From Roseiarcus sp963781895 (GTDB lineage: Bacteria; Pseudomonadota; Alphaproteobacteria; Rhizobiales; Beijerinckiaceae): a stretch of 64,000 nt of DNA. The notes beneath the pieces are model-generated. The model saw only the letters and a program-made list of their open reading frames with translations, searched no databases and had not been told where the DNA came from. How positions within the stretch are numbered: position 1 is the first letter of the stretch; every line of letters starts with the position of its first letter. This document shows, piece by piece, positions 26,839-34,935 of this stretch. The stretch is taken from assembly GCA_963781895.1 (NCBI GenBank), contig CAWAIM010000002.1, forward strand, positions 6,426 to 70,425. Direction: 5' to 3'. Position numbers and translations under genes: made by a program.

Positions 26839-27637
26839 ATGCGGCACAATCGGATGACGGTGGCGGATTTGCGCGCGCTGAAGGGCAAGCGCCAACTGAC
26901 CATGCTCTATGTCGACACGCTCGACGAGGCCGCCGCCGCCGCCGCCGCCGGGATCGACATCCTCTCGATCATCGAGCCGGTGTGGACGCCGGCGATGCGC
27001 GAGGCGGCGGGAGACTGTTTCGTCCAGGTCGGCCTCATCTACGGCCAGCACTGCACCTATGAGGATTACCTGCGCGCCGCCCACGCGGGCGTCGTGACAG
27101 GCGGCGACGCCTTCTATTGCGCCGGCGAGCCTGGAGACGATCGGCAAACTGGCGGCCGAAGGCATTCCCGTGGTCGGCCATGTCGGCCTCATTCCCGCGC
27201 GGGCGACCTGGACCGGCGGGTTCAAGGCGGTCGGCAAGACGGCGGCGCAGGCGATTTCGGTCTACGAGCAGGTCAAGCAGCTCGAGGCCGCCGGCGCGAT
27301 CGGGGCCGAGATCGAGGTCGTGCCGGCGCGCGTCGCCTCCGAAATCTCCAAGCGCACCTCGCTGATCCTCTTGTCGATGGGCGCGGGCTCAGGCTGCGAC
27401 GCGCAATATCTGTTCGCCGAGGACGTGCTCGGCTACACGCGCGGACACAAGCCCCGCCACGCCAAGGCCTACCGCGACTTCCGGGCCGAATTCGACCGCC
27501 TGCAGCGCGAGCGCGTCGCCGCCTTCAAGGAATTCCGCGCCGACGTCGAGACCGGCGCCTATCCGGAGGACAAGCACCTGGTCCCGATCGCCGACGCCGA
27601 GTTCGCGGCGTTCATGACGGCGCTGGAGAAGCATTGA
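26839..27637 (+). CDS. PanB-like (ketopantoate hydroxymethyltransferase fold) protein, frameshifted
   Basis: The C-terminal half aligns with PanB: VVGHVGLIPARATW with the conserved His, GGFKAVGKT, IEVVPAR with the catalytic-loop Glu, and SMGAGSGCDAQYLF. In the N-terminal half the metal-binding VGDSLGM is replaced by IIEPVWTP, and the second ligand loop (ADLPF in E. coli) is VQVGLIYG. The frame breaks near 27120 and resumes with SLETIGKLAAEG. It is a diverged PEP-mutase/PanB superfamily member, possibly using another aldehyde or keto acid. I do not assign panB. Confidence 0.75.
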
Positions 27638-27689
27638 GCCGCCGGGCCGTCCCCGCCCGCGGGAGACGGGCGCGCAAGCGCCCCCGCCC

Positions 27690-28501
27690 TCACAACAGAA
27701 ACGCCAGCGCGTCCTCGCACGCCTGTTCCACCTTCAGCGCGATGAGAGCGTCGGCGCGGGTCCGGCCGAGGTTGACCGCGGCGACCGGCTTTCCGGCGCC
27801 GGCCGCCCTTTCGACGAAGCGGAAGCCCGAATAGACCATCAGCGAGGAGCCGACGATCAGCATGGCGTCGGCCTCATCCAGATGCCGCGTGGCCGCGTCG
27901 ACCCGGTCGCGGGGAACGTTCTCGCCGAAAAACACCACGTCGGGCTTGATGACGCCGCCGCACAGCCGGCAGGACGGAACTTCGAACGACGAAAAGTCGG
28001 CGCCGTCGAGGTCGGCGTCGCCGTCCGGGGCGTCGGCGGCGGCAAGATCGAGCCAGCCGGCGTTGCAGCCGGCCGAGCTCCTCCTGCACCTCGTCGCGCG
28101 ATGTCCTGTGCCCGCAACCCAGGCAGCGGACCCAGTCGAGCCGCCCGTGCAGGTCGATCACCCGGGCGCTGCCGGCCGCCTGATGCAGCCGGTCCACGTT
28201 CTGGGTCAGGAGAAGCTCGATTCCGCCCCTCGCCTCGAGCCGGGCGAGCGCGCGATGGGCGCCGTTCGGCCGGGCCCGGCTGAACCGCCGCCATCCGATC
28301 AGGCTGCGCGCCCAGTAGCGCCGGCGCGTCGCCTCGTCGCCCATGAAGGCCTGAACCGTCACCGGCCGCAGCCGCTTCCACTGGCCGTCGGCGTCGCGAT
28401 AGTCGGGAATGCCCGAACTGGTGCTGCAGCCGGCGCCGGTCAGCACGAACAGCCTTCGATGCCGGTCGACGAAGTCCTGGAGAGTCGCCGCTTTGCGTCA
28501 T
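27690..28501 (-). CDS. Sir2-type NAD-dependent protein deacylase (sirtuin), frameshifted
   Basis: Rossmann motif LTGAGCSTSSGIPDYRD, catalytic region TQNVDRLHQAAG and IDLHGRLDWVRCLGCG, a four-cysteine zinc site (CLGC, then CRLCGG), and IVGSSLMVYSGFRFV are all present, but in two frames that meet near 28075. A second indel near 28492 separates the core from the ATG at 28501: removing one A from CAAAGC would give MTQAATLQDFVDRH, a normal sirtuin start. The order and zinc site suggest a class II (SIRT4-like) enzyme. The product removes acyl groups from lysines with NAD. Confidence 0.85.
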
Positions 28502-28544
28502 GCGCGCCAGCTTACCGCCGCACGGCCGATCTCGCCATCAGCCG

Positions 28545-29576
28545 TCACGCCGCCGTCCAGTCGAGCACGATCTTGCCGCAATCGCCGCGCCGCATGGTCT
28601 CGAACCCTTCGAGGAACCGGCTCGCCGGCAGGCGGTGGGTGATGACCTTGCGCACGTCGAGCCCGCTTTCCAGCATGGCGATCATCTTGTGCCAGGTCTC
28701 GAACATCTCGCGGCCGTAGATGCCCTTGATGGTGAGCTGCTTGAAGATCACCTTGTTCCAGTCCACTTGCGTCGGCTTCGCCGGCAGGCCGAGCATCGCC
28801 ACCCGCCCGCCGGTGATGATGGCCTCGAACAGCTGATCGAACGCCGCCGGCGCGCCGCTCATCTCGAACGCGACGTCGAAGCCCTCGGTCATCTTGAGCC
28901 GGCTCATCGTCTCGCGCAGATCCGTTTTCGACACGTCGACGGTCACCACGTCGGCGACTTCGGCCGCCAGCGACAGACGGTGAGAATTGACGTCGGTGAT
29001 CACGACATGCCGGGCGCCGATATGGCGCGCGACCGCCGCCGCCATGATGCCGATCGGCCCGGCCCCGGTGATCAGCACGTCCTCGCCGACGAGATCGAAG
29101 GCGAGCGCGGTATGGACCGCGTTGCCGAGCGGATCGAGGATCGCGCCGAGCTCGTCGTCGACGTCGTCGGGCAGCGGCACGATGTTGAAGGCGGGCACCC
29201 GCACATATTCGGCGAAGGCGCCGGGGATGTTGACCCCGATGCCGCGCGTCTCCGGGTCGAGATGATAGCGCCCGCCGCGCGCGGCGCGGCTTCGCATCCC
29301 GATCACATGCCCCTCGCCCGACACCCGCTGGCGGACCTTGAGGCTGCGCACGTTGGCGCCGAGTTCGGCGATTTCGCCGGCATATTCATGCCCGATCGTC
29401 ATCGGCGTCGGGATGGTCTTTTGCGCCCATTCGTCCCAGTTGAAGATGTGCACGTCGGTGCCGCAGATGCCGGTCTTGTGGACCTTGACCAGCACGTCGT
29501 CGGGACCGATCGCAGGGACCGGCTCGTCGCTGAGCCACAGGCCCGGCGCCGGCTTTTGCTTGACGAGGGCTTTCAT
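28545..29576 (-). CDS. tdh: L-threonine 3-dehydrogenase lacking the structural-zinc cysteines
   Basis: Oxidises L-threonine to 2-amino-3-ketobutyrate with NAD; Kbl then cleaves that with CoA to glycine and acetyl-CoA. 343 residues. Catalytic zinc ligands are intact (ICGTDVH and IGHEYAG), as are the NAD motif GAGPIGIMAAAV and the family block GIYGREMFETWHKM. The structural zinc loop of E. coli Tdh has four Cys; here the aligned loop reads GMRSRAARGGRYHLD, with Gly, Ser, Ala and Asp in those places. kbl lies 1.9 kb upstream on the same strand, separated by an accessory insertion. Confidence 0.93.
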   Translation of the reverse strand: MKALVKQKPAPGLWLSDEPVPAIGPDDVLVKVHKTGICGTDVHIFNWDEWAQKTIPTPMTIGHEYAGEIAELGANVRSLKVRQRVSGEGHVIGMRSRAARGGRYHLDPETRGIGVNIPGAFAEYVRVPAFNIVPLPDDVDDELGAILDPLGNAVHTALAFDLVGEDVLITGAGPIGIMAAAVARHIGARHVVITDVNSHRLSLAAEVADVVTVDVSKTDLRETMSRLKMTEGFDVAFEMSGAPAAFDQLFEAIITGGRVAMLGLPAKPTQVDWNKVIFKQLTIKGIYGREMFETWHKMIAMLESGLDVRKVITHRLPASRFLEGFETMRRGDCGKIVLDWTAA

Positions 29577-29935
29577 CGGCGGATCTCCAAAGGGAGCAGA
29601 CGCCCGACCGCGGGCCCTGCGGCCAAGACGTTTGCATCGCCGCCGCGCGCAGTTCAACCCGCTCGCGGGGTAAAGCGCCGCGGCAGCCTCTGCTTTCGAC
29701 TCTCGCGGCCGCATGTCGGAAAGCGCGATTCGCCGGTCGGGTTCAGAGTTGCACTTGCGGCTCGATATGAGCGTTGACGAAGCGATTAAGCGATTTGTTG
29801 AAACCGATCCGGAGGAGGCCGCAGGAAGCATTCAACCTTTTGAAAGCGAAAAAACCGTCGCAGGATGTAGCCCCGCGACGGTTTCCGGAAGTCAGGGGCC
29901 GCCGACGCGAGCCCCGCGCTTCCTGGTGCTGACGG
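29577..29935. other. Intergenic start of the tdh-kbl accessory insertion
   Basis: About 360 bases. It contains the minus-strand terminator at 29846. A plus-strand open frame from 29713 begins with a plausible segment (MSVDEAIKRFVETDPEEAAG) but soon loses protein-like character at the terminator, so I do not call it. Confidence 0.4.
29846..29884 (-). terminator. Intrinsic terminator, 10-bp stem
   Basis: AAACCGTCGC (29852-29861) pairs perfectly with GCGACGGTTT (29875-29884) across a 13-base loop. Read on the minus strand it is followed by TTT, giving a run of six T. It lies 50 bases past the small ORF at 29936 and would end its transcript before tdh. Confidence 0.7.
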
Positions 29936-30037
29936 TTAAGCCCCGCAGCAGCGCCAGTAGCCCGACACAACCTCGATCCGCCCGAAGCGGATGCGAATGT
30001 GTGCGCGGACCCAGTGGCAGGCACGCGTAACGCCCAT
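29936..30037 (-). CDS. Putative 33-residue basic/aromatic protein
   Basis: Begins MGVTRACHWVRAHIRIRFGR and ends SGYWRCCGA. It is rich in Arg, Trp and Cys. AGGA stands six bases before the ATG, a palindrome overlaps the start, and a strong terminator follows 50 bases after the stop, so the locus has the parts of a self-contained small gene. No family is recognised; it resembles small basic proteins of mobile regions only in general character. Confidence 0.4.
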   Translation of the reverse strand: MGVTRACHWVRAHIRIRFGRIEVVSGYWRCCGA

Positions 30038-30051
30038 AGGATTTTCCTATG
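30035..30051. promoter_or_regulatory. Perfect palindrome at the start of the small ORF
   Basis: CATAGGA, three bases, TCCTATG: 7-base arms. It covers the ATG and ribosome site of the ORF at 29936-30037. It could be an operator or, in RNA, a hairpin hiding the ribosome site. Confidence 0.4.
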
Positions 30052-30330
30052 TTCGAGGTGCCTCTTGCGGTCTCACGCAAAATCAGTATCTTGATATACG
30101 CCACGCATATTGATTTGCCTTCGTCCCCGGAGTGGCACGGAAGGCCGGGGAGCGCTGGCAGCAAATGACGGCGACGGGGTGCAACCCGTCGCCGCTTCGT
30201 TACCAGGCACCGAATATCAGCATAGCGCCGCCCAATCTTGTGGCAAGCCTGATTCCTTCCTGAACCCATTTAGATTGTGCAAAACTCAAACTTGTGATAC
30301 ATGTCGTATCCCCGGTTTGGAGAGTTGCAA

Positions 30331-30822
30331 ATGCCGACCCCTCTTGAGAACGCTCAGAAGCGATTGGAGCAATTGCGCCAAGAGACTGCGCGAGTTGAGC
30401 AGTTCATAAGGGATTATCGGGAATTCGCGTCCGGAACAGAGACCGATCAAACTGAGTTGACGTCGTCAGTGATTGTGTCGGGTAGCAGCGGAAACGTTTC
30501 CACAGAAAAGAGCACGCAGGCTGTGGATAAGTGGCGGCCCGCGCGGCGCAAGGTCAGGCCGGACGAGATCGCTCAGATGATCGACCGAGTGATTCGCGAG
30601 GTGGGACAACCTATGACGCGCGGACAACTCGTTGATGCGCTAGAGCGCCGAGACGTAGAATTGGCCGCCGCCGACAAGGCTCGCTACATTGGCACAATCA
30701 TTTGGCGTCACAAATCGATATTTATGAATATCGATGGGCGGGGATACTGGATTAGGGGGCTGCCGATCCTGTCTGACAAGCCGCAGGATCATCTCTTCTC
30801 GGATATCTCGAAATCCGAATAG
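30331..30822 (+). CDS. Hypothetical protein: coiled coil plus winged-helix-like domain
   Basis: 163 residues. Residues 1-35 form a coiled coil (ENAQKRLEQLRQETARVEQF), then a Ser/Thr-rich linker. Residues 75-140 (RPDEIAQMIDRVIREVGQPM, then TRGQLVDALE, ending IDGRGYWI) look like a winged-helix/HARE-HTH fold. ATG 30331 follows GGAGAG. Base composition is visibly more AT-rich than the neighbours, suggesting transfer. It stands alone in the insertion between kbl and tdh. A DNA-binding or regulatory role is possible but not shown. Confidence 0.75.
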   Translation: MPTPLENAQKRLEQLRQETARVEQFIRDYREFASGTETDQTELTSSVIVSGSSGNVSTEKSTQAVDKWRPARRKVRPDEIAQMIDRVIREVGQPMTRGQLVDALERRDVELAAADKARYIGTIIWRHKSIFMNIDGRGYWIRGLPILSDKPQDHLFSDISKSE

Positions 30823-31048
30823 GCGGCCTCACACCTAGTGGCCTCGCACGCCGTCATAGGCCGTTAGATCATGCTCCAAAACAGGTCCCTTAGTTCGGGC
30901 ATAAATCAATCGTTTCAATATGTTACAAGAAATGTGTTTGAGAAAATCAAAAACTGTGATAGTTTGTTCCAATTGCTTCGGCTCGGACTGCCGCGACCCT
31001 TGAGAACGAGCGCCCCAACGTCTGGTCGAACGACTCGGCGGAAACGGC
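30823..31048. other. AT-rich intergenic DNA
   Basis: No gene is supportable. The stretch is AT-rich at 30880-30970 and leads into the TTGG repeat element. Confidence 0.4.
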
Positions 31049-31190
31049 TTTTTTCCTGGAGTCGCCGTAACCCATTGAAAAGTCCCGATTTCGGACGAGA
31101 GAATCCAAGCCAATCCAAGGATTTTTCCTTGGTTTTCCTTGGTTTTCCTTGGTCCTGTTTGGTCTGGCTTGGATTGGCTTGGAATTTGGA
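31049..31190 (+). repeat. Dispersed element, copy 1: conserved core plus 10-base-phased TTGG array
   Basis: A T-run and a conserved core (31049-31100) are followed by CCAA at 31105 and 31115. TTGG then occurs at 31129, 31139, 31149, 31159, 31169 and 31179, exactly every 10 bases. CCAAGG (31115-31120) and CCTTGG (31127-31132) form a hairpin around ATTTTT. The 53 columns starting with TGGAGTCGCC share 45 identical bases with the copy at 59.35 kb. The open frames through it are Lys/Pro/Gln repeats with no protein character. Confidence 0.85.
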
Positions 31191-31220
31191 CTGACGCCGC
31201 GGCTTCAAACGGGTTGCGTC

Positions 31221-31242
31221 ATGGCCGGGCCGTCCCGGCCAT
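31221..31242. repeat. REP-like palindrome
   Basis: ATGGCCGGG, CCGT, CCCGGCCAT: perfect 9-base arms. It is the same arm sequence as the palindrome at 31364, in a form I know as a common dispersed palindrome in Rhizobiales genomes. Confidence 0.8.
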
Positions 31243-31363
31243 ACGCGGCGCCAGGCGACAAAAAGGTCCAAACTTTGCCTACAAAACGAAAAAGTCGGAT
31301 GTGTCAACTGTTGTGTTGCTGTCGAGTTACGTCGGAGGCGATTTTCGTAGCATGACCGCGTGG

Positions 31364-31386
31364 ATGGCCGGGACGAGCCCGGCCAT
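31364..31386. repeat. REP-like palindrome
   Basis: ATGGCCGGG, ACGAG, CCCGGCCAT: perfect 9-base arms, second copy of the arms at 31221. The pair lies between the TTGG array and the 3' end of kbl. Confidence 0.8.
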
Positions 31387-31514
31387 GACGGGGCGCTCGA
31401 GAATCGCCGCGATTGCGGAATTTGGCGCCCAAACGATTGAAAAGACTGGATCAGCGAACGATTTCGCCGGTCCCGGCCCGTTAAGGCCGGCCGGCGGCGC
31501 GCCCGCGGGCGGCG

Positions 31515-32718
31515 TCACACGATGCCCAGCGCCCGTCCGGCGTCGGCGAAGGCCGAGACGGCGAAGTCGACGTCCTGGGTGTTGAGCGCCGCCGACATCT
31601 GGGTGCGGATGCGCGCCGCGCCTTTCGGCACCACGGGAAAGAAGAACCCGGCCACGAACACGCCGCGCTCGTCGAGCGCCCGCGCCAGGTCCTGCGCCAG
31701 CCGCGCCTCGCCCAGCATCACCGGAATGATCGGCGTCTCGCCCGGCAGCACCGAAAACCCCGCCTTCTCGACGCCGGCCCGGAACCGGCGCGCATGGGCC
31801 TGCAGCATCGCGCGCCGGTCGTCGGCGCCAATCGCGATCTCCAGCGCCTTCAGCGCCCCGGCGGCGACCGGGGGGGCGAGCGAGTTGGAAAACAGATAGG
31901 GCCGCGCCCGCTGGCGCAGCAGGTCGACGATCGGCTGGTCGGCGGCGACGAAGCCGCCCATGCCGCCGCCGAGCGTCTTGCCGAACGTTCCGGTGACGAT
32001 GTCGACGCGATTGCCCGCGCCGGTCAGCGCCGGCGTGCCGCGCCCCTGCTCGCCCAGATGCCCCGTCGCATGGCAGTCGTCGACCAGCACCAGCGCGCCG
32101 TAGCGGTCGGCGAGCGCGCAGATGTCCTTCAGCCTGGCGACGTATCCGTCCATCGAGAACACGCCGTCGGTCGCGATCAGCTTGAAGCGCGCGTTCGCCG
32201 CGTCGGCTTGCTTGAGGCGGTCCTCCAGTTCGTTCATGTCCGAATTGGCGAAGCGATAGCGGCGCGCCCTGGACAGCCGCACGCCGTCGATGATCGACGC
32301 GTGGTTGAGGCTGTCGGAGATGATCGCGTCGGCCTCGTCCAGCAGCGGCTCGAACACGCCGCCGTTGGCGTCGAAACAGGCGGCGAACAGGATCGCGTCG
32401 TCCTTGCCCAGATGCCGGGCGATCGCCTGTTCGAGCTGCGCGATGGAGGGTCTGCGCGCCGCAGATGAAACGCACCGAGGCCATGCCGAAGCCGAATTCC
32501 TCCATCGCCGCGCGGGCGGCGGCGATCACGTCCGGATGATCGGCGAGGCCGAGGTAGTTGTTGGCGCACAGGTTGACGGCCTCGCGCGGGCCCTGGTCCG
32601 AAGCCACGCGGATCCGCCCGCCCTGCGGGCCGGTCAGCAGGCGCTCGCGCTTCAAAAGGCCGGCCGCCTCGATCTCGTCGAGGGTGGCGCGGATGTGAGT
32701 GAGGAATTGTTCTGACAT
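31515..32718 (-). CDS. kbl: Glycine C-acetyltransferase (2-amino-3-ketobutyrate CoA ligase), frameshifted
   Basis: PLP enzyme that cleaves 2-amino-3-ketobutyrate with CoA to glycine and acetyl-CoA, the second step of threonine breakdown after Tdh. Seen: VNLCANNYLGLADHPDV at the N-terminus, FICGAQTLHR, VDDCHATGHLGEQGRGT, and the PLP lysine in TGTFGKTLGGGMGG. The frame breaks near 32445: one extra G after CATCGC; the corrected reading continues QLEQAIARHLGKDDA. All other family blocks are intact, so the indel is probably an error. Confidence 0.93.
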
Positions 32719-32763
32719 GACGGCTCGCAGGATTGGTCCAGTGTAGCAGGGCGCGGGAGGCGC

Positions 32764-33571
32764 TCAAGCGCCCCAGTCGATCAGCGCCTCGCCGCGATGG
32801 ATCGCCTCGGACTCGGCGGTCAGCTTCCCGTCCGGCTGGTGCAGAACGAGCGCGGGCGCGATGCGAAGCGGCGCCTTCGAGCCCTTCACGCCGGAGACGA
32901 TGAGGCGATGGGCCGAGGCCCCGGCGCGCGGATGAACCGGCAGCAGGGCGAGCGCGCCGAGCCGCTTGTCCGCCGCCGCCAGGATCTGCGCCAACGCTTC
33001 GGGACGGTGGATCATCACCAACCGCCCGCCGGGCGCCAGCAGCGCGAGACAGGCGCGCATCCAGCCGGCGAGCGGCGCGACGCCCGACCCGCTCGGCGCA
33101 AAAACGTGCGCCCGCGCGCGGGTCGCGTCGGGAGAGACGCGCACCGTCCCAGGGTCGAAGAACGGCGGGTTGGTGACGACGCAGTCCGCCGCTTCGTCGT
33201 CAAGGCCCGCCTCGACGCCGGGCGCGGGCGTCGGCGAGGTCGAGTCGCAGGACCCGCGCGCGCGCCGTCAAGCCGTTGCGCGCCGCATTGTCGGCGGCAA
33301 GCCGCGCCAGACCGGCGTCGATCTCGATCAGATCGGCGTGCGAGCGCGCGCATCGGCCGACGAGCGCCAGTCCGACGGCGCCGACCCCGGCGCCGACGTC
33401 GATGATCCGGCCCTCGGGCGTGCCGGCCGCCGCGACCAGCAGGGCGGCGTCCGAGCCGACCCGATGGCCGCGTCTCGGCTGGACGAGGCTCAGCCGCCCG
33501 CCCAGCCACGCGTCGGCGGACAGTTCCTCCTGGACCGATTCGTTCTGAAGTCCCGGCGGCGGCTCAGGCAT
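32764..33571 (-). CDS. TrmN6-like tRNA (adenine-N6) methyltransferase, frameshifted
   Basis: N-terminal part: LSADAWLGGRLSLVQPRRGHRVGSD then the SAM motif IIDVGAGVGAVGLAL. After a frameshift near 33230 the next frame has VVTNPPFFDPGTVRVSP, carrying the NPPF catalytic motif of N6-adenine methyltransferases, and a conserved C-terminus to 32764. The family includes TrmN6, which methylates A37 of tRNA Val. It overlaps the upstream DUF2007 gene by eight bases, so both are one transcript, divergent from the polyprenyl synthase. Confidence 0.85.
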
Positions 33572-33788
33572 CGCGCAACTCGCCGGCGAGCCCCGCCTCG
33601 GCGATCAGTCGGCGCGCGCGAGCCTCCTCGCGCGAGTCGACGAGAATCCGCCTCGGCAGGAAGCCAAGCGAGCCTTCGACGGCGGCCATGTGCTGGTCGG
33701 CGACGAAAAAGGCGATGCCCTCCGCCACGAGGAGCGATTCGATGACGCTGATGAGCACGAGATCGTTCGTGCGCAGGATTTCAATCAA
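33564..33788 (-). CDS. DUF2007 domain protein
   Basis: 74 residues: MIEILRTNDLVLISVIESLL at the N-terminus and GFLPRRILVDSREEARARRL at the end. This is the ferredoxin-like/PII-like DUF2007 domain, a putative signal or metal-binding module of unknown role. It overlaps the methyltransferase start by eight bases and is divergent from the polyprenyl synthase gene. Confidence 0.9.
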   Translation of the reverse strand: MIEILRTNDLVLISVIESLLVAEGIAFFVADQHMAAVEGSLGFLPRRILVDSREEARARRLIAEAGLAGELRDA

Positions 33789-33841
33789 AAAGGGACCTCG
33801 AGACGCGCTCTTGCCGCGCCGTTTCGCCGTCTTTATGGTCG

Positions 33842-34885
33842 ATGCGTGGCGTCTGGCAAGGGAAAGCGTCGGTGGGAGTCGTCATTCCGCTCGAGGAGAA
33901 TTCCGCCGATCGCCTGATCGAGCCGTTGACGACCCTTGTCGCCAACGACATGGCGAGGGTGAACCAGACCATTCTGTCGCGCACGGGATCTGACGTCGCG
34001 ATGATTCCGGAGGTCGCCAACCACCTGATTTCGTCTGGCGGCAAGAGGCTGAGGCCGATTCTGACCCTCGCGACCGCGGGGCTGTGCGGCTATGGCGGCG
34101 CAAGTCATGTCAAGCTCGCCGCCGCGGTCGAATTCATGCACACCGCGACGCTGCTGCACGACGACGTGGTCGACGAAAGCGACATTCGGCGCGGCAAGAC
34201 GGCCGCGCGCGTTCTGTGGGGCAACGAGGCGAGCGTTCTGGTCGGCGACTTTCTCTTGGGGCAAGCCTTCAAAATGATGGTCGAGGTCGGGTCGCTCCCC
34301 TGTCTGGAGACTCTCTCGACCGCGGCGGCGGTGATCGCCGAGGGCGAGGTGATGCAGCTCTCCGCCGCCAAGGACACCGAGACGACGGAAGACGCCTATC
34401 TTGCGGTCATTCGCGCCAAGACCGCGGCCCTGTTCGCCGCCGCATGCGAGGTCGGCCCGATCTTGGCCGAACGTCCCAAGGCCGAGATCGCCGCCTGCCG
34501 CGGCTACGGCGCCAATCTCGGCATCGCCTTCCAGCTGATTGACGATGCGCTGGATTATGGCGGTTCCTCCGCCAAGCTCGGCAAGAACATCGGCGACGAT
34601 TTTCGCGAGGGCAAGATCACGCTCCCGGTGGTGTTGTCGTTCCGGCGCGGCACGACGAAAGAGCGCGAGTTCTGGCGCCGCACCCTGGAAAATGGCGAGA
34701 TCGTCGCGGGCGATCTCGAATTCGCGCTGGCGACGATGAGATTGCGCGGCGCCCTCGAAGACACCATCGAACGCGCTCGCCACTATGGCGCGATGGCGCG
34801 CGACGCGCTGGAGCTTTTCCCGGCGTCGCCGTGGAAGCACGCATTGCGCGATACGGTCGAATTCGCGATTAGCCGGGCGCACTGA
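33842..34885 (+). CDS. ispB: Polyprenyl (octaprenyl/decaprenyl-type) diphosphate synthase
   Basis: All-trans long-chain prenyl diphosphate synthase that makes the ubiquinone side chain from FPP and IPP. 347 residues. First Asp-rich motif LLHDDVVDESDIRRGKT, second LIDDALDYGG. GGKRLRP is near residue 62, and the small residues before the first motif (EFMHTATL) fit a long product. ATG 33842 is taken; GTG 33872 is an alternative. The chain length cannot be read from sequence. Confidence 0.92.
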   Translation: MRGVWQGKASVGVVIPLEENSADRLIEPLTTLVANDMARVNQTILSRTGSDVAMIPEVANHLISSGGKRLRPILTLATAGLCGYGGASHVKLAAAVEFMHTATLLHDDVVDESDIRRGKTAARVLWGNEASVLVGDFLLGQAFKMMVEVGSLPCLETLSTAAAVIAEGEVMQLSAAKDTETTEDAYLAVIRAKTAALFAAACEVGPILAERPKAEIAACRGYGANLGIAFQLIDDALDYGGSSAKLGKNIGDDFREGKITLPVVLSFRRGTTKEREFWRRTLENGEIVAGDLEFALATMRLRGALEDTIERARHYGAMARDALELFPASPWKHALRDTVEFAISRAH

Positions 34886-34935
34886 ATCGGGCCGCGGAAA
34901 TGCGCCGCCGCGTCCGGCGATCTCGATCGTTGGGC

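Noticed and set aside
26839..27637. Assignment as canonical panB
   Set aside because: Metal-binding and substrate residues of the N-terminal half are not conserved, so only the fold family is claimed.
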